A stretch of DNA of 39,622 nucleotides from Balamuthia mandrillaris (lineage: Eukaryota > Discosea > Longamoebia > Balamuthiidae): NCBI GenBank assembly GCA_031835245.1, contig JAVKOQ010000427.1, positions 1 to 39,622 on the forward strand. Direction: 5' to 3'. A program made the position numbers and the translations under genes. Each line of letters starts with the position of its first letter. Positions within the stretch are counted from its first letter, which is position 1. Of this stretch, positions 1-9,814 are shown piece by piece. Below the pieces are notes generated by a model that saw only the letters and a list, made by a program, of their open reading frames with translations, ran no database searches and was not told the DNA's origin.

Positions 1-110
1 TCGCTCGCATTTTTAGGACAGCCGCTTGAGGGGTATTGTTCAACCGGTCTGCCGTCGACGTGAGAGAGAAAGCGTCCTTTCGCCCACTTTTTGTGGGACG
101 GTCATAAGTA

Positions 111-178
111 GCAGGAGAGTCTCTACTTTTTGCGTAGCAGGAGAGGCTCGGCTATTTTGTGGGAGGAAGCAGGAGAGG
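111..178 (+). repeat. Degenerate tandem motif in the 5' leader of the coiled-coil gene
   Basis: The 9-mer GCAGGAGAG occurs three times, at 111, 137 and 169, each preceded by a T-rich TTTTTG or ATTTTGTGGG stretch. This gives loose units of about 26-32 nt directly upstream of the first ATG. A small perfect hairpin (CCCAC-TTTTT-GTGGG, about 84-98) lies just before it. The arrangement could be a promoter or 5' UTR element or a decayed minisatellite. No function can be assigned. Confidence 0.4.
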
Positions 179-194
179 CAAGAGCGAGCGAGAC

Positions 195-1295
195 ATGCAA
201 CCCTCACACCCACCCCCGACCCCGACGCGCGGTGTCCTGACCACGTTCCACACGGGCGACTACACCCACCAAGAGTTCGTGGAGTTGGCCACGGGTCCGG
301 CGGCCTCCGCTAGCTTTCACCTGCTGGGACCCAAGGTGGAGCCGCAAGCGGCCTTCACGGGGGAGTCCCCCTACCTGATCGCTTTGCCTCCCAAACCGCT
401 GAACACCATTGCCATGGGGCTGAAGGCAGCAGTTAAGGAAGCGGCCACGAAGGAGAGGGAAAGCATCCAGCAAATCCTTGCAGACGAAAAGGAATCAAAG
501 CAACAGAAGAAGAACAACCGGAAGAGGGCCAATCGAAGGAAGAAGGCAGCCAAACAAAACCGGCAACCAGATCCCGTCCAACACGCTGGAGAAGAGGAAG
601 AAGGAGGAGGAGACAAACAAGACGCGTCGGAGGCATTAGAAACAACGGCACTACAGAAAGAACTGGCTGAAACCCAACAGAAACTTGCCCACCTGCTGCA
701 GGCGAACTCCGTGGAGAACCACATCGACGTTTTGCGCTTGTTGGATCGCTGCAAGGGAGCCCCCACCGAGGTAAACTTTGAAGTCCTGGCGCTGGGAGTT
801 CGGGTGGCAAACCTTCAAACCAAACTTGAACTACAGAAGCGCGACGCAGAGTTGGAGAAGCGCGACCTTCAAATCATACTTGAACGGCGCGAGCGGGACA
901 TTTAGTTGCAGAGGCGCGACCTACAATCTCTGAAGTTTAAGACCGCAGCTGCCTTCTGCAGAAAGGTGATGGAGGACCTCCAACAAAGCTTTATAATACA
1001 GCACCAACAAGCTAACAAGGATGAAAACAACGAATTTTGCAACTGGCCCTCCCAGGAAGAGCTCCACGAAGGACGTGTTCACTTTTCAAGCTACGCTTCC
1101 CACCAAGCGATCTGCCACCATCGCATACAAAACCCACGCCCCCTCTTGGGTCCTACATGGAGGAACCTATGCCAGCAGATTCACCAGATGAAGGCGGATT
1201 GTATTCCTATCCCTTATGGAGCTGGGATTGATGTAGAGTCAATGGCGAAACTGTGCCGTGAACAAGGCCTTAGCTTTGAAGAGATACATGTATGA
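195..1295 (+). CDS. Coiled-coil protein of unknown family, interrupted by one in-frame TAG
   Basis: I do not recognise the family. From ATG 195 the frame is open to a TAG at 903-905, then open again in the same frame for 129 codons to a TGA ending at 1295. ATG 195 is preferred over 159 because the region before it is the repetitive leader. The N-terminal part (about residues 1-80) is Pro/Thr-rich. A Lys/Arg-rich segment (about 100-140) and an acidic patch follow. Next comes a long heptad-rich region with repeated KRD/RRD units (KRDAELEKRDLQ, then RRERD, TAG, LQRRDLQSL). The coiled coil runs straight across the TAG, so this looks like one ancestral CDS. The stop may be a recent nonsense mutation, a readthrough site or a base error. 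The C-terminal part has Trp- and Cys-bearing sequence without a known motif. Whether it is a live gene is uncertain. Confidence 0.45.
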
Positions 1296-1750
1296 ACTCC
1301 TCCGCTGGTGTGTTATATCCTTTCTTCTCGGGCCTGAGATAGCCTCGGGGTAATCCATGGTTGATTTTTTTGTTCGCTATGATGCCGTTTCGCTTCTTGT
1401 TCGTTCTTCGTTTCCGAATTCCGTTTATTGCCTTCTCTTGTTGAATGAAGTTTTTCTGACGCGTCTTGTTTGTTTGTGTGTGACCATTGTTACATGTTTC
1501 CACGCCCTGCACGAACCTCAAGTAGCTCCTCCGTTGCCACCACGTACAGGTGCTCCACGCACCACTCGCAACCCGCCTTCCCCGCCGTTGCAACAATAAT
1601 TGTTTGTCGACAGATAAATATCTAATATATACAATAATTCACAGAAATATCGTCAATAATCAGCAAAAACAGAAATATCGTGATACGATTCAATAATCAC
1701 CAAAAAAAAATCATCCAAAGAAAGAAGGAAGAAGGAAGAAAAAAAGAGCG
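1296..1750. other. Intergenic region with a short tandem duplication
   Basis: No gene is seen. Near the downstream gene, ACAGAAATATCGT occurs at 1641-1653 and 1669-1681. It is flanked by two near-identical TCAATAATCASCAAAAA stretches (about 1653 and 1691), so a unit of about 28-38 bp is duplicated. This is probably promoter or 5' UTR sequence of the VPS9 gene. Confidence 0.5.
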
Positions 1751-1958
1751 ATGCACCATCAGAACGCACAGGAGGAGGAGGACCTGACGGCGAACCCCTT
1801 TTTCAGGTTTCTCAAACGAAAGTACGCCAGGTACTACGCCTTGGTGGAGAGGAACTGCTACCTCCTGTGCGTCCCCCAACAAGTCTCCTTGCGTGGGCTC
1901 AACAACTTGGATGAGGAGTTTGTCAGTTACGTTTCCCAATCCCATCATTTCTCCTCCC

Positions 1959-2002
<44 letters not shown>

Positions 2003-2707
2003 CTTCCTCTTCACTTGACTTGCTGCTCTACTTTTAAAAAACTCACTTGTTGTTTTTTCCTGTACGTAGAAACGCACATACTGAAACCCTCTCCGCTGTT
2101 CAAAGAGCAGTACGTCACGTTGAACGGCAAAGAGATCTCTCTGGAGAACAACTCTCTCTCAACCAAATCTGGTTCGTCTCCCTTCTCTCTCTCTCTCTCT
2201 CTCTCTCTCCTTTCTGCTACCCTCTCTCTTCTCTGTTCTCTCGTTCTCACTCTCTCGTTCTCTCGTTCTCTCGTTCTCTCGTTCTCTCGTTCTCTCGTTC
2301 TCTCTTCTCGCTTCTCTCGTTCTCTTTTATTTGTTATTTACTTTTCTCTCTTTTTTGTTTTGTAAAAAAAAAAAGGTTTCGAAGACCAACGAACCGTGCG
2401 TATCCTTTTTGAGGAAATGTTCTACAACAACCAGTCGCAAAGCTTCCAAGTGCTATGTCTGGAGTCTCCACTTATTGGCCCTTTGGTTGGCTTTTTTCTG
2501 CCCCTTTTCTCTTATCGCTCTTCTTCCTTGCTTTCTTGCTCTGCTCTTTTCCGCTCCTTTTCTCTCTCCCTTTCTCTCTTTCAAGCACGGTGTAACTCTA
2601 CAGCTAACAAGAAACAAATGAGCAGTATACTTCGGTGACTTCTTTTTGCGAGGTGCCATTTCCCAAAGAACGCACGTTAAGCGAGTCCGTTACTACCCCT
2701 TCTCTCT

Positions 2708-2745
<38 letters not shown>

Positions 2746-2984
2746 ATTGATCAGAAACTCACTTTATTCTCTTTCTACTTTCGCTTTCTCTATTCACCAC
2801 TTCTGTTGTAATGACTGCTTGGCCAATAGATCAATTCTCTTTTTGCGCTCTTTCCCCGAGAATGAGATTGTTTTAAACAAGATAGAAGAACATATTGAAC
2901 AGTTCAACAAAACCTACGTCTTGGTCAAAAACTACGAACAACACGCCGTTAAAAAGGTATATTTCCTCACTCTTCTTTTCTGCG

Positions 2985-3023
<39 letters not shown>

Positions 3024-5358
3024 GAGTTATTGCTTTATTCCTTTGATACACATAGATTCAAGGAATATTCGACTATGCCCTTGAAGCATTGTTATGTGCT
3101 AACGGCACTTTTCGGCGATTTCACAACATGAACAACGAACAATGCTTAAACGAACTCAAAGAAATGATTGAAATGTACGAATCTCTCTCTCTCTCTCTCT
3201 CTTCTGTCTCTCCCTTTCATTTTGTATTCTTACTTTTTCGCATTAGTTTTGTAAGCAATGGACTTCATGCAAAGCTGTGGAAGAACATACGAAATAACTT
3301 CAAACAAGAGGACAGCGAACTTTATGGCATCATTGCCCCGCTCGAGAAAATACGACAAAGCGATCTCGGTTGGTTTCTGTTCTTTCCTCTCGATTGAATA
3401 GAATTGGAAGTAACACGTTTGCTATTTAAAAGGAGTGAGAGAGGAGTTACAATGTTCAATGGTGGAACCTACTCGTCAATTCAAACAACTGGAAGCATTG
3501 ACAACGCCACTTGAAAAACTCTACTGCCTTAAGAAAACCAACGATCTCATCATGAAAACCGTTCAAGCCGCTGTTTCTCCCAATTCAGGTTTCTTTGCAT
3601 TCTCTTCTCTTCTCTTCTCTTCTCTTCTCTTCTCTTCTCTTCTCTTCTCTTCTCTTCTCTTCTCTTCTCTTCTCTTCTTCTCTTTCTTCTCTCTTCTCTT
3701 TCTCTTTCTTTCTTTCTTCTTCTTCTTTCTTTCTCTTCTCTCTTCTTTCTTTCTTCTTTCTCTTCTCTCTTCTCTTCTCTTCTCTTCTCTTCTCTTCTCT
3801 TCTCTTCTCTTCTCTTCTCTTCTCTCTCTCTCTCTCTCTGCAGCACAAGCTTTGGCCAAATGTCTTGCATTATTTAATTGTCATTGGGCATGTGGTCAAT
3901 GCTCTTGTGCGAAAGCAACTTTTAAGGCTATGCTCCTCTCTCTATCGATGGTTCTTTCCTTTTACCCACGAAAGTTTCCATCAGTTCAAGCATCGCACAT
4001 CAGCTCCTCTCGTTCCCTTCTTCTGTCTACTTCTTCTCTCTCTCTCTCTCTCTCTCTCTCTTCCTCTTAGAAACAAACGACATAATCTCTGTATATTTTT
4101 TTATTCTTATCTATTTTTTCCTTGTTTTCAACCTTTGATAGATGAAATCGTTACAACGGACGACCTTATACCATTCTTAGCCTATATCATTGTTCTCTCC
4201 AAATGTAAACACCTTCAAAGCCAACTTTTCTACATGGAGAACTTTACATTTAGTTCTCTTAAATCAGAACTCGGGTACTTTCTTCTTTCTTCTTCCTTCT
4301 TCCTTTGTCTTTTCTTTTTTTTTTTCCTAACCCATTCGTTACTTGGTAAAACAGTTTCAATCTCGTTTCTTTCCAAGCTGCTGTACAATACCTCAAAAGC
4401 GAAAAATTCTCCATCGTTGCATCCTCTCCACCTACCTCTAAGCACAGCCATTCTCTGCCTTTCTCCTTTCGTCGTAAGCTTTCTTCTTCCTCTCCATTTT
4501 GCTCAATTCTTGCCTCCCTCTCTTTCTCTCTCTCTCTCTTTCTCTTTCTCTTCAATACTCATACATTTTCTCAACGTTAAAACAGCTTCTCAAAGTTTCG
4601 AGATAATGAGCTCAGAGCAACCAGCTCTATTAGCACAAGAACCATCCGCATTCAAATCCTCTTCTCCTTCCTCTTCCTCTTCCTCCAATGTTTCGTCTCC
4701 CAAAACACCAACATCCCCTGCTTCACCTTTTCACGACCCTCTCTCTACTAGCGCTTCGCTTCATTCCACAATCGGAGTTCACAGTTTAGATTCATTTCCT
4801 GTCCGTCGAAGTTCTTCTCCCTCTTATTCTTCCTCATCTTCCTCTTCCTCTTCTTCTTCTCCATCTTTCTCACCATCTCAACAACCTCAACCTCAACGCA
4901 GTTCCTCTTTCTTTTCCAGAAGAAAGAGCGAAGCGTTTACCGCTTCTTCCGCTTCCTCCTCTTCAAACGTCGGGCGAAGCTCTTCCCTCTCGCGAGCACG
5001 AAGCGGATCCATTCTCAAAATGTTAGTGGGAGGCAACCTGGACGATGAACCGCCTCAACAACAACCACAACCACAACAACACCTGTCTCCGCTGCAATAC
5101 CAACAGAGAAGAAGAGAAGAGCAAAAGGATCGAAGAAAGACCTTGGCGACCGCTCTCAGCCCTCGCCAGGCGTTCTCTCCCTCCTCCCCGTCCCTCTTCT
5201 CCACCGCCCCGCCGCCGCCGCCCGAGGTCATCACCTTGGACGGCAGGGCAGGGTTCGGGCTCGGTGGCAACGATGACGACGGCTTGGGTGACTTTTTGGG
5301 ACAGCTCAGCCGAGCCAAGGACGACACGCTCTATTCCACCTCTTCTTATCGCCACTAA
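1751..5358 (+). CDS. VARP/ANKRD27-like VPS9-domain Rab guanine-nucleotide exchange factor, without ankyrin repeats
   Basis: VPS9 domains activate Rab5/Rab21-type GTPases on endosomes. Exon 1 (about 1751-1925, MHHQNAQEEEDL...) has the family N-terminal block NPFFRFLKRKYARYY...CVP. Exon 2 (about 2070-2171) carries EQYVTLNGKEI. Exon 3 (2376 to about 2485) carries RILFEEMFYNNQSQSFQVLC. These match, in order, human VARP NPFYLAL, FQTLNGKDV and ILFEETFYNEKEESFSILC. Later exons give SDLGVREELQ and TPLEKLYCLKKTNDL. After a 553-nt intron (3589-4141, phase 1 on both sides) comes TTDDLIPFLAYIIV, then ELGFNLVSFQAAVQYL, which is the VPS9 core. Human VARP continues with ankyrin repeats. Here a low-complexity Ser/Gln/Pro-rich tail of about 250 residues follows (last exon about 4586-5358, TAA). 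The exon structure between 2486 and 2850 is unresolved. CT and TTCTC tracts fill the introns. The family call is strong; the exact exon ends are less so. Confidence 0.75.
2249..2310 (+). repeat. TCTCGTTC octamer repeat inside an intron
   Basis: About seven head-to-tail copies of TCTCGTTC lie in the second intron of the VPS9 gene, next to plain CT runs (2180-2210). They are intronic, between the donor near 2172 and the acceptor at 2375. Confidence 0.8.
3596..3838 (+). repeat. TTCTC pentanucleotide array in the large VPS9-gene intron
   Basis: Two blocks of TTCTC repeats (about 3600-3677 and 3765-3825), joined by irregular TTC/TTTC sequence, end in a CT run and CTGCAG. They occupy the first half of the 553-nt intron that splits the VPS9 domain. 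The remainder of the intron (3840-4060) reads open in several frames, but I could not match it to the family. Confidence 0.85.
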
Positions 5359-5420
5359 AAAATAAAAATAAAAATAAAATAAAATAAAATAAAATAAAAT
5401 AAAATAAAATAAAATAAAAT
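5359..5420 (+). repeat. AAAAT repeats at the 3' end of the VPS9 gene
   Basis: About a dozen AAAAT/AATAAA-like units follow the TAA directly. They contain many overlapping AATAAA polyadenylation signals, so transcript ends may be heterogeneous here. The AT-rich stretch 5421-5560 holds nothing else recognisable. Confidence 0.75.
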
Positions 5421-5564
5421 ATTACCGTGCACAAAAAAATAAACCCAGAAATTTGATTTAATAAAATAAAAACTTGATTTTCTCACATAGAACAAGTGGG
5501 GAAAAAAGTATTTTGGAAAAACAGGGTAATAAAAATAAAATAAAATAAAGGATGTATTGTTATG

Positions 5565-5747
5565 ATTGGTCCGGAGTAGAAATGAATTAAATTAGCCGAT
5601 AACCATGGGAACAATTCGTATCATAGCAACAACCAATCGTTTTGGCCCAAAATTTCGGGATATTTTAACATATTTGGCATAGTTTCTTTGAATATCCAAT
5701 CGTTTTTCTTGAACCATGTATTACATTTCATAATAATTTCTTATAAA
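5565..5747 (+). promoter_or_regulatory. Putative TATA/CCAAT promoter of the secreted-protein gene
   Basis: A TATAAA at 5742-5747 lies 41 nt upstream of ATG 5788. Upstream are two copies of CCAATCGTTTT (5633-5643 and 5696-5706) and one reverse CCAAT (ATTGG, 5565-5569). Spacing fits a TATA-driven start near 5770 with a very short leader. The elements are seen directly; their function is inferred. Confidence 0.45.
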
Positions 5748-5787
5748 GGAGGGACTTTTTTTTTCTTCTTTGAAACAATCACATAGC

Positions 5788-6642
5788 ATGAACTCTCGCA
5801 TTACTCTCGCCTTGCTTTCTGCCCTCTTCCTTGTGGCTCTCTGCCTTTCGTTCGTATCCCCCGCGGAGGCCTCTTGGAAGCCTCACAGTAGGCTCAGCCT
5901 CGCAAGAGGCCACCATGAAGAAGATGAAGGAGAAGACAATGACGAGCCCGAGGAGGCACTGGAAAACGAGGAGCTCTCCGTTCATCTGATGAACTCCGCC
6001 AAAGTCAAGTTCTCTCACGTGGGCGACAGCAAGATGTTCCTCCTGAGCTTCCTCGGTATCCAGGAGAACAACGGCGGCCCTTCCTTCAACAACTTTGCCA
6101 GCCTGGACTCCCATTTCGGCGACGTGGACCGCAACCATTCCTTCCACGGCCTCCAAACCCTCCGTGTGGACTTTCACAGCGACTTGCCTCTGCCTGCTCC
6201 TTCCCCCTCGGCCTCTCTGGACGTTTGGTACTACCTCTTCCTGGAGGCTGGCAACTATTCCGTCCACGAGCAACGCTTTGACGTCGACGTGAACAGCATG
6301 AAGTTCACTGTGCTTCTCTCCAACTGGACCTTCGCCTCTGCCAATCCGGATGCGAGTGTAACCTTCCGCATGAACCTCTTGGTGCCATCGGGGCGTCCCA
6401 GTTGGGATGCTGAGACACGCACGCTGAGTACTGGTAACTTGCGCGCGCAGTTCGCCGAGGAGGCAGAGTACGACGAGGATGGCAACTGGGGAGAGGTCGG
6501 CGTGGACGTTGTGATCAGAGGCAGCAACGCGGAGATTGCGCTCACCTTTGGCAGGTTCGACAGCTGGGTGAGATATGACCCTCAATTCAGCGTGGAAGGG
6601 GAAGGCAGCTCTGCTCCTTCTTTGCGCCCATTCTTGTTCTAA
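5788..6642 (+). CDS. Secreted protein of unknown family, intronless
   Basis: The protein is 284 aa. It begins with a clear signal peptide: MNSRI, then a hydrophobic core LALLSALFLVALCLSF, then a small-residue cleavage region PAEAS near residue 29. An acidic linker (about 40-65, HHEEDEGEDNDEPEE) follows. The rest is an aromatic- and beta-rich domain with three N-glycosylation sequons (NHS, NYS, NWT) and no Cys pairs or membrane anchor in the C-terminal part. It should enter the secretory pathway and be exported, or act in a lumen. ATG 5788 is the first ATG after the TATA box. GC content and codon bias are higher than in the neighbours, and there are no introns, which would fit a strongly expressed gene. 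The family is not recognised; no function is proposed. Confidence 0.7.
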   Translation: MNSRITLALLSALFLVALCLSFVSPAEASWKPHSRLSLARGHHEEDEGEDNDEPEEALENEELSVHLMNSAKVKFSHVGDSKMFLLSFLGIQENNGGPSFNNFASLDSHFGDVDRNHSFHGLQTLRVDFHSDLPLPAPSPSASLDVWYYLFLEAGNYSVHEQRFDVDVNSMKFTVLLSNWTFASANPDASVTFRMNLLVPSGRPSWDAETRTLSTGNLRAQFAEEAEYDEDGNWGEVGVDVVIRGSNAEIALTFGRFDSWVRYDPQFSVEGEGSSAPSLRPFLF

Positions 6643-6704
6643 CGTCTGTATCGTTCTGTTTGTTGAAAGAAAGAAGACTCTATTTCTCCCATGTAAAAAT
6701 GAAT

Positions 6705-6740
<36 letters not shown>

Positions 6741-6853
6741 CAAGAGAAAGAGCAGAGAGAAACTTAGGGAAGAGGGAAAGAGGAGAATAAAATAACTTAC
6801 TTTCTTTGTTTTTACAAAAGCAAACAGAAAAGAGTGAGAAGAGGAAGATATGA
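6643..6853. other. Intergenic gap between convergent genes, with a GA run
   Basis: This 211-nt gap separates the TAA of the secreted-protein gene and the stop of NAR1. It contains a (CA)/(GA) run at about 6708-6741 and AATAAA-like sequence near 6786. It probably holds both 3' UTRs. Confidence 0.6.
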
Positions 6854-8250
6854 TCACCACTGGATCGCAAGAGCATTGGTGAGTTTGGGGACAGGATGAT
6901 ACTGAGTGTGAAGCACTTTTCTAGCAGCATCCGAGTAAGGCTCTCCTTGCAGCCACTCTCCATAGAGCTGTTGCACAGCAGCGTTCTGCTGGGGAGGTCT
7001 TAGGACTGTCTGTTGGTGATAAATATCTTCTAGCCGTTCCACGAGTTGCTTTGGCGTTTCTCCTTCCTGTGGACGAACTTGTCCTCCCCCGTTCAAGCAT
7101 CCCGATGGACATGCCATCACCTTTTTTGTTTGTTAGTTGAGTAAAATGGCCTGAGGAAAAAATAGCAGCAAACGAACCTCGATAAAGTCATAAGGACTTT
7201 TCTCTCGTTTCGAGCGAATCCGACGAAGAAAGCTCTGGATGTTGCTAAAGCCATACGCCTTGGCAAAGGTAAGTTTGGTCTCTCCATCCACCTCCAGGCT
7301 CACCGTTTGAAAGTTAGGGTTTCTTCCTTGCTTCCATTCCAAAGGACGATCCTCTGGTATGTCCACTCCAAAGAGCTCTTTGGCGGCGTAACGAAAGACA
7401 CATTCGGCATAACCCCCAGAACCTCCTCTTACTCCGAACAACTCTTTTGGATCAGTGTTTGTGAATCTGTTGTAACAGTTAGAAGTGAGAAAATGAAAAG
7501 ACGAGCAATAAACAGGTAAGCAGAGAGAATGCAGAGAATAGAAGAGAGGAATAGTACAATGAGTCGAGAGGAGATGGTTCCAACGAAGGGAAATCAACGC
7601 CTTTCTCTTTGATGAGGTCCAACAGTTCAGCAGAGGATAAAACACAATCGACCTCTCTGGTTTGCAAAGATTCGTTGTAAAAGTCGTTTCGGCTAGCTTC
7701 CAGCTTTTTGTCGAAACAGGGCATGACCGACGTGTGATATATCTTTTCTGGGCTTTATTGAACAAATATGTTAAAAAGAGATGGCATGAAAAGAGAAACG
7801 ACAGAAGAAAGAGCGAGGAACGATAAGCACCGATGGTTAATCTGCTGGCTGAAAAAGTATTTGACAAGAGAGCCCATCACTTGTTGAGGAGACTTTGCGG
7901 TGCTGATATGAGGCAACACCTCGTGATGCTTCTTTTCAGCATAACAAACCCATCCGGGGCATGCTGACGCTAAGACAGGAAGTACTGCGTTGACGTTAGA
8001 CGCATTTCTGTCTCGTCTTGTTGCTCTCATTCTTGCAGTTGTTTCTTCTGAAGAAGCACTTTCTGTTTGGTTGAGTTGTTGCTGTTGTTTGTATTTGCTT
8101 ACAAACTCAAACATGGATTCCAACAATGCAAAGTCTCGTGAAAATCTGTTCGTTTGCTTGTTGTCAATACTTACGAAGAAGAAGAAGAAGAAGAAGAAGA
8201 AGAAGAAGAAGAAGAAGAAGAAGAAGAAGAAGAAGAAGAAGAAGAAGAAG

Positions 8251-8284
<34 letters not shown>

Positions 8285-9065
8285 GAAAAAGAAGGAGATG
8301 GAAAGAAGAAGAGTAGAAGGAGAACAAGAGAAAGTAGAAACGAAAGCAACAAAGGAGAGAGAAGAAAGAAGAGAGTGACTTACGAAGTGTCAAACACGTA
8401 GTCAGCGCCAAGGCTTTTGCAAAAAGTGATCAACTTTTGGTGCGTCTGAACGATCAAAAAGCGAAACAAACAAACGAAAAAGTCAGACCGAAAGCAACAA
8501 ACCAAACATAAGAGCGAAACAAAAAAAACACATGCCTCCAATAGGGAGAGACGGTAGTAGGCAGCGATGGAAGCTCTTGCTTGCGGGGAGATGGAGAGCA
8601 CGACGACCAGCCCTGCGCTCTTTTTCTCGGCGAGCTTGCTGAGAAACTCGGTCGAGCTTTGCTGCGAGATCAAAACGCTTTCTGCCGAAGTGATGCAGCC
8701 ACTGAAGAGTAGGAAAAAAAAAGTCAGCGAGAGAGGATAGTGAAGCGGGCGAAGGGAAGCAAGTGAGAGAGTGATAGAGTGAGAGAAAAACCAGACCTGC
8801 ACGCCAAGCAGTCATTCAACGTGATGGTGGCGGTCTCCAGCACTTCCTTGCGCCCATCGCCGGAGAGCTCCACGTAGCTGCCATCATCCTCCAGGGAGAT
8901 CTTGGCTCGTTTGGTGGTATCCACCGCCGCTAGCTTGGCGTCATCCTCATCAATGGCCGCGGTCTGCTTCTTACCATCGACGAACAACGGGTTCACGCAG
9001 CCTTGGGAAGGGGTGATGTGGTCGTCCAGCCCCGTGAGTCGTAGTCCGCTGCTGAACCCTTCCAT
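6854..9065 (-). CDS. NAR1: NAR1/CIAO3 (NARFL) cytosolic iron-sulfur assembly factor
   Basis: This iron-only-hydrogenase-like Fe-S protein links the early cytosolic scaffold to the CIA targeting complex. Seven exons on the minus strand: 9065-8797, 8701-8530, 8445-8384, 8145-7831, 7752-7558, 7466-7178, 7120-6854. All junctions are in phase and give 522 aa, against about 476 in human. Every cluster ligand is present. The N-terminal cluster uses Cys23 (SQGCVNP) and Cys86, 89 and 92 (CLACSGC). The hydrogenase-like cluster uses Cys230 (ASACPGW), Cys285 (VMPCFDKK), and Cys438 and Cys442 (ACPSGC). It ends in LTNALAIQW, preserving the C-terminal Trp typical of CIA factors. The extra length is a Gln/Arg-rich insert at about residues 188-215. 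Intron 3 contains a long GAA/CAG compound repeat. The gene looks fully functional. Confidence 0.95.
8175..8283. repeat. Compound (GAA)n(CAG)n microsatellite in NAR1 intron 3
   Basis: About 26 GAA units (8175-8253) are followed directly by 10 CAG units (8254-8283). On the NAR1 sense strand this reads (CTG)10 then (TTC)26. It lies wholly inside the intron between 8384 and 8145. Confidence 0.95.
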
Positions 9066-9268
9066 TTCTTCTTCGCTCTTTTGATTTTTATCAGATATAA
9101 TCGTGTTTTTATTGCTATTATCCAAGAAATTCAATATGATATGTCAATTGTCGAAAATTCAAAAACTTTTCCGAATGTCATCAATTATTGGCTTGAATTC
9201 TTGGGTGGCACTGCGGTTTCTTTTTCTTATCTTCATTGTCTCTGCTTCGTCTACTTCCTTGGCACTGT

Positions 9269-9302
<34 letters not shown>

Positions 9303-9397
9303 AGAAAAAAAATCAGCAGCTGGTCGAACTCAAGAAAGAAAAAGGGCTCCACATCGTAATGTCAAGGCAGCAGCATTTATAATATTTGTACAAAGAA
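9066..9397. other. Intergenic region with a 31-nt poly(A) run
   Basis: This is the region upstream of NAR1 and downstream of the bZIP-like gene (both minus strand). It holds 31 consecutive A at 9271-9301 and a further A-rich stretch to 9320. On the minus strand this is poly(T) and could be a nucleosome-poor promoter tract. No gene is seen. Confidence 0.5.
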
Positions 9398-9814
9398 TCA
9401 ATAGGCGCTAGATGGAGACTCTTCCCCGCGGGTGCCTGAGCGCCAAACCTCGAGGAAGGAGTTGCCAAACCGGTTCCACTGGGAAAGCTTCTCTTCCAAA
9501 GCCCTCAGTTGCTCGCACAGCTCTTCGTTCTCCGCCTGCAGCTGCAGCTTCTCTTCCTGGATGTGCTGCCTCTCTGCCTTCAGCTGCCGGTTTTCTGCAA
9601 CCAGCTCGCTGTTCTGTTTCTTCAGTTCCTCCGTTTGGCTTTTTTTATTCTGGCGGTAGACTTTGCACCGCTCTCTGTCCTTTTCTTTTTTCATCTCGTT
9701 CTCCATGTAGCCCTGGTAGACGGTTCGCCAGTCCTTGTTCAGGGCAAGCTGCGTCTCTGGTATCGCGATGAGCTGACGAGGAGGCTGTTTGGCTTCCAAG
9801 CGCGTGGTCGCCAT
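9398..9814 (-). CDS. Small coiled-coil, bZIP-like protein
   Basis: This is a single-exon ORF of 138 aa (ATG ending at 9814, TGA at 9398-9400). After a short N-terminal part comes a basic stretch, KKEKDRERCKVYRQNKK. A regular leucine heptad follows (TEELKKQNSEL, VAENRQL, KAERQHI, and onward) to about residue 115. The order basic region then leucine zipper is that of bZIP transcription factors. However, the position of the invariant Asn (Asn-x7-Arg) appears to be Asp, so DNA binding by the usual mode is doubtful. It may be a divergent bZIP or just a charged coiled coil. It is transcribed away from the ORF at 10147. Confidence 0.5.
   Translation of the reverse strand: MATTRLEAKQPPRQLIAIPETQLALNKDWRTVYQGYMENEMKKEKDRERCKVYRQNKKSQTEELKKQNSELVAENRQLKAERQHIQEEKLQLQAENEELCEQLRALEEKLSQWNRFGNSFLEVWRSGTRGEESPSSAY

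Noticed and set aside
903-905. Genome-wide reassignment of TAG to Gln or another residue
   Set aside because: The FAAP100-like gene terminates with TAG where its homologue ends, and the conserved exons that I spliced contain no in-frame TAG.
3840-4065. An extra exon inside the large VPS9-gene intron
   Set aside because: The 3589-4141 splice already joins the VPS9 domain in phase with conserved residues on both sides; the open stretch matches nothing in the family.
3595-4570. Long open frame rich in Ser/Leu/Phe joined to the VPS9 C-terminal exons
   Set aside because: The open frame is mostly TTCTC and CT repeat in introns; splice sites at 3589/4141 and beyond give the conserved VPS9 protein instead.
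9271-9301. Poly(A) tail of a processed retrocopy
   Set aside because: There is no intronless coding copy next to it and no flanking duplication; it lies upstream of NAR1 as a simple A-run.
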